DNA from: Cyclaneusma minus | Lineage: Eukaryota; Ascomycota; Leotiomycetes; Marthamycetales; Marthamycetaceae | Direction of reading: 5' to 3' | NCBI GenBank assembly: GCA_037179335.1 | Contig: JAKZHN010000043.1 | Coordinates: 248,001 to 312,000 of the forward strand | Length of the DNA stretch: 64,000 nucleotides | Part shown: piece by piece, positions 11,301 to 22,950 of the stretch | How the letters are laid out: each line of letters begins with the position of its first letter | Position numbering within the stretch: the stretch's first letter is position 1 | The notes under the pieces: generated by a model | What the model was told of the DNA's origin: nothing | Seen by the model: only the letters and a program-made list of their open reading frames with translations | The model's database searches: none | Program-made: the position numbers and the translations under genes

Positions 11301-12514
11301 CTTTGGCCCAGTTCGAAATGTTCGTCCGGTAATCGGACCGCTCGCACATCGAGATTTCGAGAGACTACACCGGGAGATCATAGATGTCAGTGGGATGATT
11401 CACACAGAAGTCGACTGCACTGACCTCGTTCGACAAGAGCGGCAATATCAATCTCGTCAACAGGACGATCTCCAAGAGCTGGCGCCGAAGAGGAACGCAG
11501 CCCGGGCGATGAATGCAGCTCAGGTGATCCCTGGTTCCGATACATGTAAAGGGACCGCACATGGCGGACCCCCGTCGGATCACCTTTCCCGATCCCAAAA
11601 CCTTCCGCCTCAACCCTCTTTTGCTCGGCCATCATCGCCTCCCGACCCCTATTCAGAGTATCCCTCATAATATCCTTCTCAAAATCCTCGTATACAGGAT
11701 ATTCTACCCCATATTCATCCATCCACTGGAACATAGCGTCCAGAAGATCTTTGTCTGGATCAAGCGCAAGGATCCACTTCTGTTCGATGCACGCCCATTC
11801 CGCCACTTCACAACGGAGCTCGAACTGGAGCTTGATGTTGCTGTTCACGAGGCGGCGCATGACTTCGTGCCAAAAAATGACACCTTCGGTTTCGAGGTCC
11901 GCGGTACTGAAGTAATACCACATATCACTCCATTTCCTAGGGCGCCACACGAGCGCCTTGGCCTGTGCCGGAAAGTCCTTGAGGATCTCTTCGACCTTGC
12001 GAACCAGTGCTCTCTCCCACTCGATGTGGTCTGGCAACATGCTGGATCCGACGACGACGGGACAGTCGCTAGAGTTGGTTCTGCTGCTGAAAATCGCTGG
12101 TGCATTGACTGGGGGGTTATTGAGTATGTCGGGGGGCGGCAGGTCAGTCTCATCGACCGGAAGCGCAATGTTGAATTCCTTGTCGTAATTAGGAACCTGT
12201 TCAGCGGGGTGGCCGATGGGAACCGTGTAGTATACGACTTGAGACGCATTTGGTGCCCAATCTGTGTGATTGCCTAGAATGCAGAATTCAGGGCTCTCAG
12301 GAATCGACTGTCCGACCTCCTCGACGATGGTAGTGTCGGACAAAACCTGGAAGGCAGTCTGAGGGGGTTGATGTGCGGTGGTCTGTGAAGGTATGCCCGA
12401 AGGCGCGGAGCCCGCCTGCGAGGGATCTTGAGAGGATTGCTGGGGCGGAGGAAGAGCCGGAAGAAGATGTTGAAAAGTCGGGGAGTCTGGAGGGGTATCG
12501 GGGAATGAAGACAT
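8344..12514 (-). CDS. large four-exon protein of unknown function (zinc-ribbon-like, RRM-like)
   Basis: Exons 12514-11425, 11364-11243, 11175-9899 and 9802-8344 join in frame through canonical GT-AG introns to give 1315 residues. The start ATG is preceded by CAAG, and nothing in frame lies upstream. Residues 1-110 are Pro/Ser-rich. Residues about 165-320 look globular (EWERALVRKVEEILKDFP and a Trp-rich stretch). Cysteines C485-x4-C490 and C500-x2-C503 form a zinc-ribbon-like knuckle. About 775-850, crossing the last intron, is an RRM-like segment whose third strand reads QVAYVSF and whose helix reads ADRAVQEW. Beyond it are four degenerate ~33-residue repeats (PRTAGGG-(x)-S...MFG) and a disordered tail. 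I do not recognise a named family. Inference: a nuclear or RNA-associated fungal protein. It could be two genes, but the splice sites and frames argue for one. Confidence 0.7.
8880..9290 (-). repeat. coding repeat array, about 33 residues per unit
   Basis: Within the last exon of the large unknown gene there are four imperfect units of roughly 95-105 bp. Each codes for P-R-(S/T)-(A/P)-G-G-G followed by a Ser, Gln/Glu and Met/Leu-Phe-x-G pattern. The units have diverged at many codons, so the array is old and held in frame. Confidence 0.65.
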
Positions 12515-13805
12515 CTTGAATATTCCGAATGGATGTCTATCAGTTGATGGCGCGGGACTGACGAAGGCTATCAGTTACGTCAAGTGGGGCTGGATCGAAG
12601 GCAGTTCCTTACCAGTGAAGCAGAGATCCTCAACCTCGGTGGATTGATACAAAGAACGATACTGGTCAATGCTACTGGGGGAGATGGGTCAGCATTGCGG
12701 TCTCGAGGACGCAGATGGGATCTTGAAGAGATGGAAGACGAAGGGGGGTAGTGACTGACCAGAAGAAAGCTGGCTGCGTCGATGGAGTACCAAATCGCCG
12801 GGAAGCTTGACGAGACGACGTGGTCGAAGGAGCCTTAGTGATGGGCTTGCAGACCGAAGGCTTGAAGATGGCCTCGACTCGATCAAGGGGACGATCTCAA
12901 GAGACCGGCGAAGGCGGCAACCTATGTGTACTGTTCAAAGAGATGAAAGAAAGGAGTGTGTATCTCGTGGCAGTACCAAACACTGGTCGTGCCAGAGGCA
13001 AGAAGATATACTCGAAGTCAAGTATAATGTGATGTTTGGGGGTGAAGAGAAGATGCGGACGGGAAGAGAGAGACTTCTGAAGTTGTTGGGGGTCGCGTGA
13101 ATAGGAGCCGACAGTGGAAGTCTCGACGCGCTTGGGACGCGACTGGCTGGGCAACGGCGAATCAAGTGAATTTAGGTTTTGGCGCCTTAGAGCTGGCCTC
13201 TGGATTGAACCTGCAGCCGGCGATACTATGATCCATGGTGGATAGGCTGGTACCCTGAAGCATCAAGTTCAGATGGTCCAATGGCTATTTGCCTGCTGAT
13301 CTCCAGATTTGAGGAGGAATTGATTGGGTCATCTAGATGGACAGATAGATACATATTTGCTATAGAAAAAGCTGGGACTTTGGATGTGGTTTTGGGTGTA
13401 TCTTTGAACCATAGTGGACAAAAGAGATGGAAACCCAGGAGAAACATCAACCATATTCAGGCGACATGACGGCCAATCAGCGATATTTGTCTCAGCGGCT
13501 GAGCCCCTGTGATGAAGTAGAACTATTATTCACCACTGGGTGTGAATACTTCAGCTTGGCAGCGTGCTGTGAAAAGACATACATGCTCCGATGCCCTAAA
13601 CCATGATGGACTTGTTGTAAAGATGACCCGCCCGAGTGATCTGTTTGCCCACACTTGTAGTGCAAACCAGCTCAGATGGGATAGTAGCATGTGCCAATCA
13701 GTCTTGTTCAGGGAGATTTTGATGTAGAGGAGTGTTTCTGTATTGATACAAATCCTCATCGTGCATCCGCACCGACTTGATGCTTCCGTTCCTCCACCAA
13801 ACCCC
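12515..13805. other. intergenic, upstream of the large unknown gene
   Basis: 5' flank of the minus-strand gene (12515-13160), then the 3' flank of the Fmp46-like gene. Short frames are present but none shows a domain or a consistent splice structure. Confidence 0.45.
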
Positions 13806-14363
13806 TCATGATGCCTGGGGCAGCTGGCTCAGCATCTTCAGAATCTGCGACTCGTCTGCTCCCGGGATAGCCTTTCCGTTATTCCAATCCACCGTCTGCA
13901 AGCTTCGTTAGCAAATGGACCGCCAACCGCGGGGGAGCAAAGCCACAAACCAACGGCCTCTGGAAGTTATCCGCGTTCTCCTTCAGCTTCTTCAGAGCAT
14001 CGTTCTCGCTGACAGCACCCTTGACCAACAAGCCAGCAGCCTTTCCCCCTCCCATGTATTCAAGGATGGTGCGTAGCTGGTCCGAAGTTGGAGGCTCTTC
14101 TGTAACATCGAGCTGGAATTCGGCTCGCTTTGGGTTGGTCTGGCCAGAGTGATCGGAAGCCTGGTCTTCGGTGGCGTATTCGGCGGCATTGGCAGACGCT
14201 TGCTTGAGGAGAGTGTGGACCCTTACTGAAGCTGGGGAGCTTGCCTTGTGGAAGAGGGTGACCACATCGAGGGATCTGGGCTGGCGGAGCAGGAAAGCAT
14301 TAGATATTTTGAGCTGCTAAAAGTGCGGGCTGCAGTACGCACCATTCGAAACATTTTGAACAT
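13806..14363 (-). CDS. Fmp46-like mitochondrial thioredoxin-fold protein
   Basis: Three exons, 14363-14343, 14280-13951 and 13895-13806 (introns of 62 and 55 nt), give 146 residues. The first exon is only seven codons (MFKMFRM). Joined, the N-terminus reads MFKMFRMPRSLDVVTLFHKA, which matches the start of the fungal Fmp46/DUF1687 family of putative mitochondrial redox proteins. The third exon restores the family ending with RPLTVDWNNGKA, a strand preceded by the cis-Pro expected of a thioredoxin fold, then ADESQILKMLSQLP. Reading straight through the second intron would give an unrelated tail, so splicing is needed. The family lacks a clear CxxC. Function is known only as a predicted redox protein. 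I am confident in the family and the exon model. Confidence 0.8.
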
Positions 14364-16512
14364 GAATGCTGTGAGCTTTGCTTGGGTTGCAATTGAGGCT
14401 CTGCGATGGAGATGTTCTGGAGAGCTCGAATGATCATGCGATGATGTCAAAGTAGGCACGAAGCTACCCGAGCTACCCCGGCCCGATCCCGCCGCCAGCC
14501 AACCAGCGTTTGCCAATTAATGGGGCCAAGGCCGATTGAGCACCAGCCACTATCAAAATGTCGCCGCTGATAACTCAAGCACTGAAAATTAACAGAATAC
14601 ACTGGATTCCGAATGGCGGCAAAAAGTATCATGTCCCCACATATTACGAGAGAAAGTGTAGACTTGCTGGAGTACATACAAGTTCAGGGCTCTTACGGTA
14701 ATTATTGATTGAATATTGGTCAAGTGGTACCTTGACCTGGCGATACTTGTATCCTTCATTGAAGCAAGCAGCCCTCGGACCTCGTCTCCGGCCCGCATGC
14801 CACCGCGGCTGAAGAATGTCGGCTTTGCATCGTCCATGTAGTACGAGATAGATAGCTGAATTACCTATAACCTAGATATAGGACATGGATTAGATGGAGC
14901 TGATGACGATGAACATCGTTTTGTATGTCGTGAGGTCTGGCAAGGCAGAATGCACACTTCCGTGCCTTTCTTATCATGACAAAACGCGGCTTCGCGAAGA
15001 ATGCTCGCGGACGCCATTTCTTCAATGTTTGGATTCTTCGGTTGAAATTGGGGGTGAATGCCAAGAGAGCGATACGCGGACGCAACGCAGATCTTCGACA
15101 GTGCTGCTGACCCCCGCGTCCGGGGGAAATTTGAGAATCGATTGAAATGAATGGGAACATGAAGCGCATTGAGATGAGGTCACGATGGGTGTCTTGTGAT
15201 CAAGCTGCACATGTGATGTCGGAGTGTGAAGTGAAGTTGCGATGATCATGCGTCGGAAGAAACAGGAGATTTGTTGAGGGGTGGACGACTAAAGTGACGA
15301 CCCCACCGCTATCTCGTTTTTAAGGGTCTCTTGTCACCCAGGAATGCGGTTCAGGTGGTTAGCGGAACGCTATGTATGAGCGGCGCGACAGCACGTCAAC
15401 ACGCCTGTAAGCTCACTCACCACATACTGACTCTGGACTACTAGGGCTTACTAGCTTTGGACCTTCGGCTTCGAGCATCATTCACGACTTCGAGGAGCTT
15501 TGGAATCTCGGAGAGGACAATTCGAATGCTCGATTCCAAATCTCCTCGAAGTCGACGTGCCTTCTTAGATTGCTGTGGGCCAGCTCCTGGCGGTCTTCAG
15601 GCCTCAAGTCCCCAGGTCCCGCCCCGCTTGCGCAAGAGCAAACGTGGTCGAGAGGATCCCGGGAGCAAGCAGCAGCGAGACTCGTTGTTTCCAGAATATC
15701 ATTGAACAAAGTGTCGACAACTGTTCATTTCAGTCAGACCTCCAGGCTGTACCTACTCATCGACTGACAAGTACATGTATGTGGGGAGTCCCATGTCGTG
15801 GACCCCTTTCTCCGCACAGACGCCCGATCTCTGGGAGTCCAGTTCTGGGTTCAGCATCTGAGTTCCGGTGCTCTGTAATTGCCGCTGCTATCGTAGAAAA
15901 TTATCAAAAATTATCATAACTTGGCCCCTTGTACTGGCGTCGTCCAGTGTTGGGACCTGTGCATGGCTTTCCTTTTCGACCTTTGGGCACCAAGCTGCGT
16001 GCTGCTACGACCCTTCCAGGCGCCAAGCCGCTACGCAGTGGCCTACCCTCGGCTCCGCGCTTGCCTTCTTCTGCGACAGATCAATAAATGCGCAAATAAG
16101 AGACCGGCCTCTCTCCCTCCCATACTACTCCGATACACGCACCACAAAGCAGCAGCAGTCTAGGTCAGCATACGAACAGCACTTTTAGCTGGACGCCACC
16201 TTTCAACTTCCACCGCCGACTACTCTATTCTCTTCCGTGCTCTCTTATTTCATCGCCAGCAGCAGCAGCACGCTTCTGATCGAACCTCGAACCTCGACCC
16301 GACTCGCCCGCGCCAAACATCGCATCCCACCACTCCCAGAGCACCACTCCCTCTAGGCCCGCTCTCGAACGTCCCAGCCCGTTTCATATATTCGCAGCGG
16401 CAGCAGTCGATCTTATCGCCCACTCAAGCCTCGATTGGCAGTCGTGCAGCCGTCGCTCTACGTCAGTCATACCGCATCTCAAGAGCGACTCCTTGGCAGC
16501 ATCCTCGCCACC
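14364..16512. other. 2.1-kb intergenic region, promoter of the Pal1 gene
   Basis: The left part is the promoter of the Fmp46-like gene. The right part (about 16150-16512) is CT/CA-rich with CAGCAG runs, and looks like the promoter and leader of the Pal1 gene. Open frames such as 15482-15709 (minus, 75 residues) show no domain. Nothing further is supported. Confidence 0.45.
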
Positions 16513-18436
16513 ATGTCGGTCCTCCAACCGCAGATCAGAGGTAACATTCCTGTTTTCCTTCGCTGTGGGTGTGCAGCGTGCTACCCACTTTTCACAGCCG
16601 GCCGCTGTGTCAAGTGTTCCCCCTTCGCTGCCCACTGCGCTGATTCAGGGGCCGCGAGGCGTCGCATGCATGAAGTTGCAACATAAACTAATATGCTAGC
16701 CGCTTCTTCTACAGATCGCTCCCCCGGCGAACTCGCTTCCAACAACCCCTTCCGCCAGGGAGCTACTTCGCCCTTCGGCTCCATCTCTGCAACATCTCCA
16801 ACAAATATGGTCGACCCTCAGCGACCCGTATCCCGCAATCCCTTCCTCGACCCATCAGGCTCTGCTGCCGCCAGACGACCCAGCGACGACATGTCTCTTC
16901 AAACAAACGGCGCATTCGGCGCTCCCCCATTGAAAGGCAACGCAGCCGAACTCTTCGTATGTTGCATTCCTTGCCTCTTGCAAATCTCCTACCCCCTATT
17001 ATTTCCCAGCTGACAGCAGAATGTAGGAAAATCTTACTCTCGAAGACTCGAAGCCCAGGAGCAATGGAGTGCCAGCTCCGTACTCGAGCACCAGTAAGCC
17101 TGTGGCTAGTGCTCCACGGCCAGAGAATGACCGCCCTGCTCGAGGCATGAACCACCGACCTACTAAATCCCGCGAGGATGAACTACGTGCTCGCAAGCCA
17201 CCGCCTCCCAGAACTACCCGACCTCGCGCCCCCTCTGACGAATCAGATATCTTCGCGGATCCAAGAGTCCCCACAAAGCACTCCGAACCCCGCCGCAGAC
17301 GCAACTCGGATACCTCAGTCGTGGGTGGCAGCAGCAGCAGCAGGCCTCTTGATCCCGAGGAGGAGAGAAGACGCCAGGAACGTAAGAGGCGTGAGAGGAG
17401 GCACCGTGAGCGCAAAGAAGGAGGCAAGGAGGGAGAGTCTTCGCGCCCACGCAAGCCGAACCACAAATTGGACATTATCGATAAGTTGGACGTCACTGGT
17501 ATCTACGGACCAAGCTGTAAGTTTCCCATGAGCTGATCCAATCGTGACGTTTCTAACGTCCTTCTAGTGTTTCATCACGATGGACCTTTCGATGCATGTA
17601 ACCCACACAGAAATAAGGCAGGCAAGAAGCACACCCCTATGTCGGCTTTCCCTGCCAACTCCGCCAACATGTCCCTTGGAGGCAGCGGACCTATCAACAG
17701 GCGTCCCGACCACGCTACTTTCTTGGGCAACCACGACGAGGAAGCGTTCAAGGACTACACCGCCGGTACAAATGGAGCATCTGGACCATACGACGCTTAT
17801 GATAACGTCGCTAGCGGAAGCCGCCCTGGCGCTGCTCGCAAGACTTCCAATATTGAAGTTACTAACCAGCGCATTGAACCCGTGCACGGAGACGAGTCAC
17901 TTGGTCTGGGTAGCTCTACCTTCCTTGAAGGTGCACCAGCATCCAGGGCTGCGATTCAGCGAAGAGAAAGCGATACGATCATTGGAGGGGGCGCGGAGAA
18001 TGGCGGAGGCTTGTCACGAAAGAAGTCCTTGGCTCAGAAGATCCGCGGAATCAACAACAGACGCGACTTTGCTCCTTCTGGCCGCATGACCAACCCCGAA
18101 CCTGCCTACGCTTCTGCATCCCCCGAGACCTACGGAGCAGGCGGCCGATCCAAGGCCAGCGAGAAAAACCCCTTCTTCAACGAATACAGCAAGGGTGATG
18201 ACCAGAACGGAAAGGGAAGTGAGCGTATCACCGTAGTCGAGCGTGAGAATCGGCCAGGCAGAGCCCGAGCTCCCAGCAGCCCCAAGGGCTATGGATCGGA
18301 GCGACGAACCACGGACGACGGCACCGACAGCATGGCGCCCGAGAAACCGGCAACCGGCGGCGGAGGAGGATTTCTCTCTCGAGTGAAGAGTCTGAAGGGA
18401 GGCCGCAAACCCCGTGAAGCTAGGCCATTGGTCTAA
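16513..18436 (+). CDS. Pal1-family cell morphology protein
   Basis: Four exons, 16513-16540, 16715-16956, 17027-17516 and 17568-18436 (introns of 174, 70 and 51 nt), encode 542 residues. The Pal1 signature spans the third intron: NHKLDIIDKLDVTGIYGPS at about 235-253 runs directly into LFHHDGPFDACNPHRN (254-269), and it is only intact after splicing. Pal1 proteins localise to cortical sites and endocytic patches and help maintain cell shape in fission yeast. The N-terminus carries NPFRQG and NPFLD motifs, typical of endocytic-adaptor (EH-domain) ligands, and NPFF recurs near residue 458. A strongly basic RRRRQER-type helix precedes the signature. The remainder is disordered. Confidence 0.9.
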
Positions 18437-19610
18437 TCTTGCATGGGGTGCGGCAATGCTAACTGTGTGTTGCGTATAGAAACGTTTTTCGCAAGTGCAG
18501 CTCTGGCAACCGTCCGCGGAGGTTTCTTTACAAGCTTTGCAAGAAGTCTAGAAAATCGGTTTTGATGGCTCGTGAAAAGTTTTACGGCAAAGAATCGACA
18601 ACAGGGAGGCAAAGTTCGATGCTTTGAAGGGCCGGAGAAGATGTGGGGAGGAAGAGTGCTGTACAGAAATAGATCAGAATGGATTGTGGAGAAGAGAAGC
18701 AAACACACCCGTGGCGAATTTCGATTTTCTTTGGGGCCAGTGATGGAAGGCATTGCGTTTTCATGCGTCGTCGCATTTTGTATGTGTCTGGATGGAGTTT
18801 TGTCGTCTGCGCTCGACGCCCACGCTCGAGTCCAGTGGTATCGAACGATCAAGTCTGCCAGCTCTCGGCATTACTCAAGACTCTTTCTTTTACGGGCGTA
18901 GCCGTCGGAATAGCATATCATCTCGTTTCCCTCTTACCTGTCAAGACGCAAGCAAGTCATTCTCTCTTGGCAGATTGTGCCTCGCTTTGCGTTGGATAGG
19001 CACGGATTCATACATTATTAGCTGGGCCGTTGAGTGAGCAGACATGGCGCATTTGCTGGGTGGGGACAAGGGCTGCATGGGTTTTATGTAGCGAGGATTA
19101 GAGCAATGCATTCTGATGAGCTCAAATGAGGAGCCCTCCTGTCGAGTAAATAGGCTAGCTCACGTGATTTCGCGAAAGCATATCTTATCGATCCATCGAC
19201 AACGACGCGTCACGAACCTTGGTAAATTTGCGAATGCTGCACTGGTCGACCAAGCCTTACAACTAGGTACCTGAAAAAGGCGAGCAGATAGGACAGTCCG
19301 AGTCGGATACCCGATACCACTCGCAAGCATTACGGTTCCGTAGTGATAGTCTGTCCACTGACCTTTTCATCCGCCATTCCACCGGACCCGCGACCACCAC
19401 CATCGCCTTTCAGCATCCGTTGGTTCTGGTGATTCACATTGAGATCAAATCACCCAATCATCTGCCTGTTCGGGACCCCTGCCGGCTCTGGAAATTCCGA
19501 GATCCAGTGCATCGAGTTCAGGACAGACGAACGAAACTACAAAGGTCAAGCGCATTTCTGGTCTGCTGCTGGAAGGAAACTGGTGTGTAGGAGAAGAAGA
19601 AAAAACCAAA
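18437..19610. other. intergenic, nothing recognised
   Basis: 3' flank of the Pal1 gene and promoter of the RecA-like gene. Overlapping short frames on both strands have no protein-like character. Confidence 0.45.
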
Positions 19611-21538
19611 ATGTCGCAAGCGGAACAGCTGGAGCGACCGAAAGCTGCAATGCCGTTCTTGGCTAGTGAGCTGGTGCCTGGATATCAGTATCGACCAGAA
19701 GGCCAGGCCCCGGGAATTCAGATACGGAGTGATGGGGAGAGGAAGAGGAAGAGGGCTAAGGTGGGCTATGAGGATATTGATGGCTATGTGTTGGATGGGG
19801 GGTTTGAGAGGGGGTGTGTGGTGGGGGTTAGTTGTGGGGAGGAGGGGATGGGGGTTGGGAGGGTGGTGAGTCTTGAACTTGAGACCAGACTTGCAGAGAT
19901 CACAAGAGCCAGTCCCTGTTAGATCTAGCATTTGTCATCCGCGTTGCCTTCCATTTTGACAAGCTACATCCCGCTGACTAGACTCATGTTTGAACCAAAC
20001 AGATCGCCCTCAACACCCTAGCATCTACCATCCTGCCGCCTCAGCAGTCCGAATTAAACGAATCCCATATAGCGGACCAATCAGCCCTGGGACCAGATGA
20101 CAACAAACCGCCAGCTCCTCGAGCACTTCTCGTTTCGACAACCTCATCTTCACCTCTCCCCTTACTAGTCTCAATCCTCCGTACACGGATACGAGACTAC
20201 CTAGACAACACGAAATATCGGAATCAACACGGCCATGAACGAGACCAAGAGGAACAGCGGATCCTGAAAGATGCACTGGAACGAGTCGATTTCGCTCGAG
20301 TCTTCGACATAGAAGGCTTGTGGGAAGCTGTTGGGGAAGTCGGAATGGAGGGCGAAGCCGACGAAGAACATGCCCCTGATCATCAATCCGAGGAAGTAGG
20401 GAACGCAAATAAAGCCTTTGATGCTGAGCCCGAGAAGATAAGCCATGATACGAGAGCGGTGGATGCGCTAGGGCAGGCAGGCGTTGGGGCTGAGGATGAC
20501 GATGATTCCAGCGATCTCTCTTCACCCCCAAGTTCCTTGCCCTCGAGATCCTCGCCTCCAGCACACTCCTCTCAAGCTCAAGTCGCTGAGCCGAAGTTCA
20601 GAACCCAGGTTCCCGATAGCGAGGAAGACACCGACTCTGACTCCGACATCCCTATATTACCCTCCGCCAGGATCGCTCAAGAAGCTGTTACAGTTACAGC
20701 TAGTTCCCCACCTCAACCTCACAACCAAGAACCGGCCGCCGAAGACAATCAGCAACAGAAGCCCAAAATCTCTCCCAAACCTCAAGGCACCACAAACCCA
20801 GCACCAAGCGCCCCTGAAACCGACCCAACAACCACAAAGCAGCCAGGACCTCTACGAGGTCCCAGCCAAATAATCATCATTGACCCCTTCACTCCCCTCA
20901 TAACCTCCCTCTTCAGTCGTCGCGAAACCAGCGAAGCGCACAGCACACTCACAACCCTAACACACGCCTTGCACTCCCTTGCCGCTCGCAAAAACCTGCT
21001 GGTTTTACTTCTCAATACCTGCAACACTGCGCCTCCTGTCCCTGCCCTGAGCGAAAATCCGGAAGACTTGCAAGCGAGTTATGCTCCAGCGAATCGGGGT
21101 TATGAGAATGTAGGATATGGTAATGGTAATGCTGGATATGATAGAAAAGGAAAAGGGAAGAGAGTGAGCATTTTCGGTGCTTGTATGCTCAGACCGAGTT
21201 TGGGGAAGTTGTGGGAGAAGATTGTGCATGTTAGCGTTTTGTGTCATAGGTTGCCGAGGGGGAGGAGGGATGCCGAGGTGCTTTATACTGTGAAGGGAGC
21301 GGAAGGAGGTGGGGAGGGTGGGGATGCGAGGGTGCGTGATTCGAGACGTGTGAATGATCTAGGGGTTGAGAAGGGGGATGTAGAGTATGCTTGGGTCTTT
21401 GAGGTTCTTTTGGATGAGAGTCCGGGTGGGAAAGAAGAGAAGAGGAAGAGGAGGGATCAAAGGTGGAGTCCTTTTGTGGTGGCGTTGGATGGGGATGGGG
21501 TGGGGAGAATTGTGGATCCTTTTGTGGGGAGGGGGTAG
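19611..21538 (+). CDS. divergent RecA/Rad51-like protein
   Basis: Two exons, 19611-19865 and 20003-21538 (137-nt intron), give 596 residues. The N-terminus YEDIDGYVLDGGFERGCVVG resembles the lead-in of Rad51-type ATPases ('GGl..G.v.ei.G'). It is followed by SCGEEGMGVGRV IALN, where the intron falls exactly after the P-loop position. The expected Walker A Lys-Thr/Ser is absent. A Walker-B-like strand (QIIIIDPFTPLI) lies near residue 374, then ARKNLLVLLLNTC, and the C-terminal PSLGKLWEKIVHVSVLC resembles the 'LG..W' strand of recombinases. A long acidic, Ser/Pro-rich insertion (about 160-365) separates these parts. Family: RecA-fold, Rad51-paralog-like, by motif order only. Inference: a structural, probably non-hydrolysing recombination mediator. 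Confidence 0.6.
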
Positions 21539-21622
21539 GGGATTGAATGCCGTGGGTGGCTTTGTGGTTGCTGGGTATAAAGTGAGTGAAAAGCCCAGCC
21601 CCAAGGCGACTCAAGTACTATG

Positions 21623-21848
21623 TACAGTGGGAGGAAAAAAGTCTGAATACGGTTTATAGTCTCCAAATAATTGTAATTATTCCAAATAACCAAGAGTATT
21701 TTCAAGAATTTGAAATTTCCCAAATTACTTAAAATATCCCAAAGCATTTGGACTATTTTTAGTTACTGGAATTTTTTCTGATTATTTGGAATATTCGCAA
21801 TCCAGCAGAGACTGTATGCCGTATTCAAACTTTTTTCCACCCACTGTA
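21623..21848 (-). mobile_element. Tc1/mariner-type MITE, copy B (complete, inverted)
   Basis: 226 bp including the TA dinucleotides. The left end is TACAGTGGGAGGAAAAAAGT and the right end is its inverted copy, ending TTCCACCCACTGTA. The end carrying the 'GCAATCCAGCAGAGACTGTA' inner stretch is on the right here but on the left in copies A and D, so this copy sits in the opposite orientation. The inside is very AT-rich and non-coding. Confidence 0.85.
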
Positions 21849-22725
21849 GTTTGCAAGGTCCTGGTCAGGACTCAGCCCGTCTTTATATAATAATAGGTAA
21901 GTACCTCAACTCCGTCCCGTCCCGTTATTTCTCGTTACAATAGCCGTTCAGAAACCCCTGTCCCAGCGCGTCCTGACGCCAGCAAATGCCAGATGCCTCA
22001 ATTGTTTTCTATAACCACTTTTCTAGCTTTTTCAATAGGCCGGCCCTTTTGTCCATTGTACTATTGCCTTTGCTAGTCAGTAATAGCATAATCTGGGACA
22101 GTATTAGGCTTTTTGACTTTTCCTCATTTATATATATTTTCAACTCTGGCGTGCCCAATTCTGTTGAATTTGTGGCGGGCAGCCTCTTGGCTCCGGCAAA
22201 TTTGGCCAAACGAAAAAGGAGCCTTGGTACCAAGAAAGTGAGAAGGGCAATAAGGTCCCTAAGCAAGCAGCAAAACCATCATTCCCCGCGACGGTATAGT
22301 AAGCATCTGTCAAGCCTACTGGCTTACCGCATGGCTAAGCCCCTTTGAGCCCTTTTTACGCTAGAGACAAAGACTTCTGACAAGCCTGGCCTCTTTCAGA
22401 GCATCCAAGCTCCTCCTCAGCCTTAGCCAACCTTTCCAAACTAAGTCCCTACGTCCCTATCAACGAAGTCCAGCAAAGCCAGCGTTGTAAAATCCAACAG
22501 GAATTCCGCCACACGTTTTATTGCAGTGTCAGCATCTTTCTATCATGTACATATACTGACCAGTCACTCACCACTTCAGTCCCGCATTCGACACTGTCTT
22601 CTTGTGCTCACTTTCTCCCAGTCTCCCATTCATGAAACAGCGACAGCGTTATCTCGCACTCTAACTTCCGCCACCAGCCCCTGGCTCACCGGCCACTGAA
22701 AGCAACTATGTCCCTCAGCCCTTGC

Positions 22726-22950
22726 CATAGGCTATGGCCCAAAGTTCTTCCATGCTCAAGAGATCTGTGATGTGCAAGGAAACCCAACTTTTGACTATGT
22801 CGCCCTTGACTATACCGCCCCAGATATGGCCAAGGGTTCTTCCGTGCCACAGAGATGTGCAACGAAACTGAACCTCTTAACTTTAGCGCCCCAACCATGG
22901 CCACAGGTTGTTCCATGCCCCTAGAGATGTGCAACAAAACACTTACACGG
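22726..22950. repeat. three-unit imperfect repeat
   Basis: Three related stretches each contain ATGGCC(C/A)A(A/C)(A/G)GTT followed by (C/G)TTCC(A/G)TGC, and then GAGATGTGCAA, at about 22734, 22826 and 22896. The spacing is about 92 and 70 bp. Units two and three are most alike. A smaller internal duplication (TTGACTATACCGCCC-like) lies between units one and two. No coding frame is shared by the units. Confidence 0.55.
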
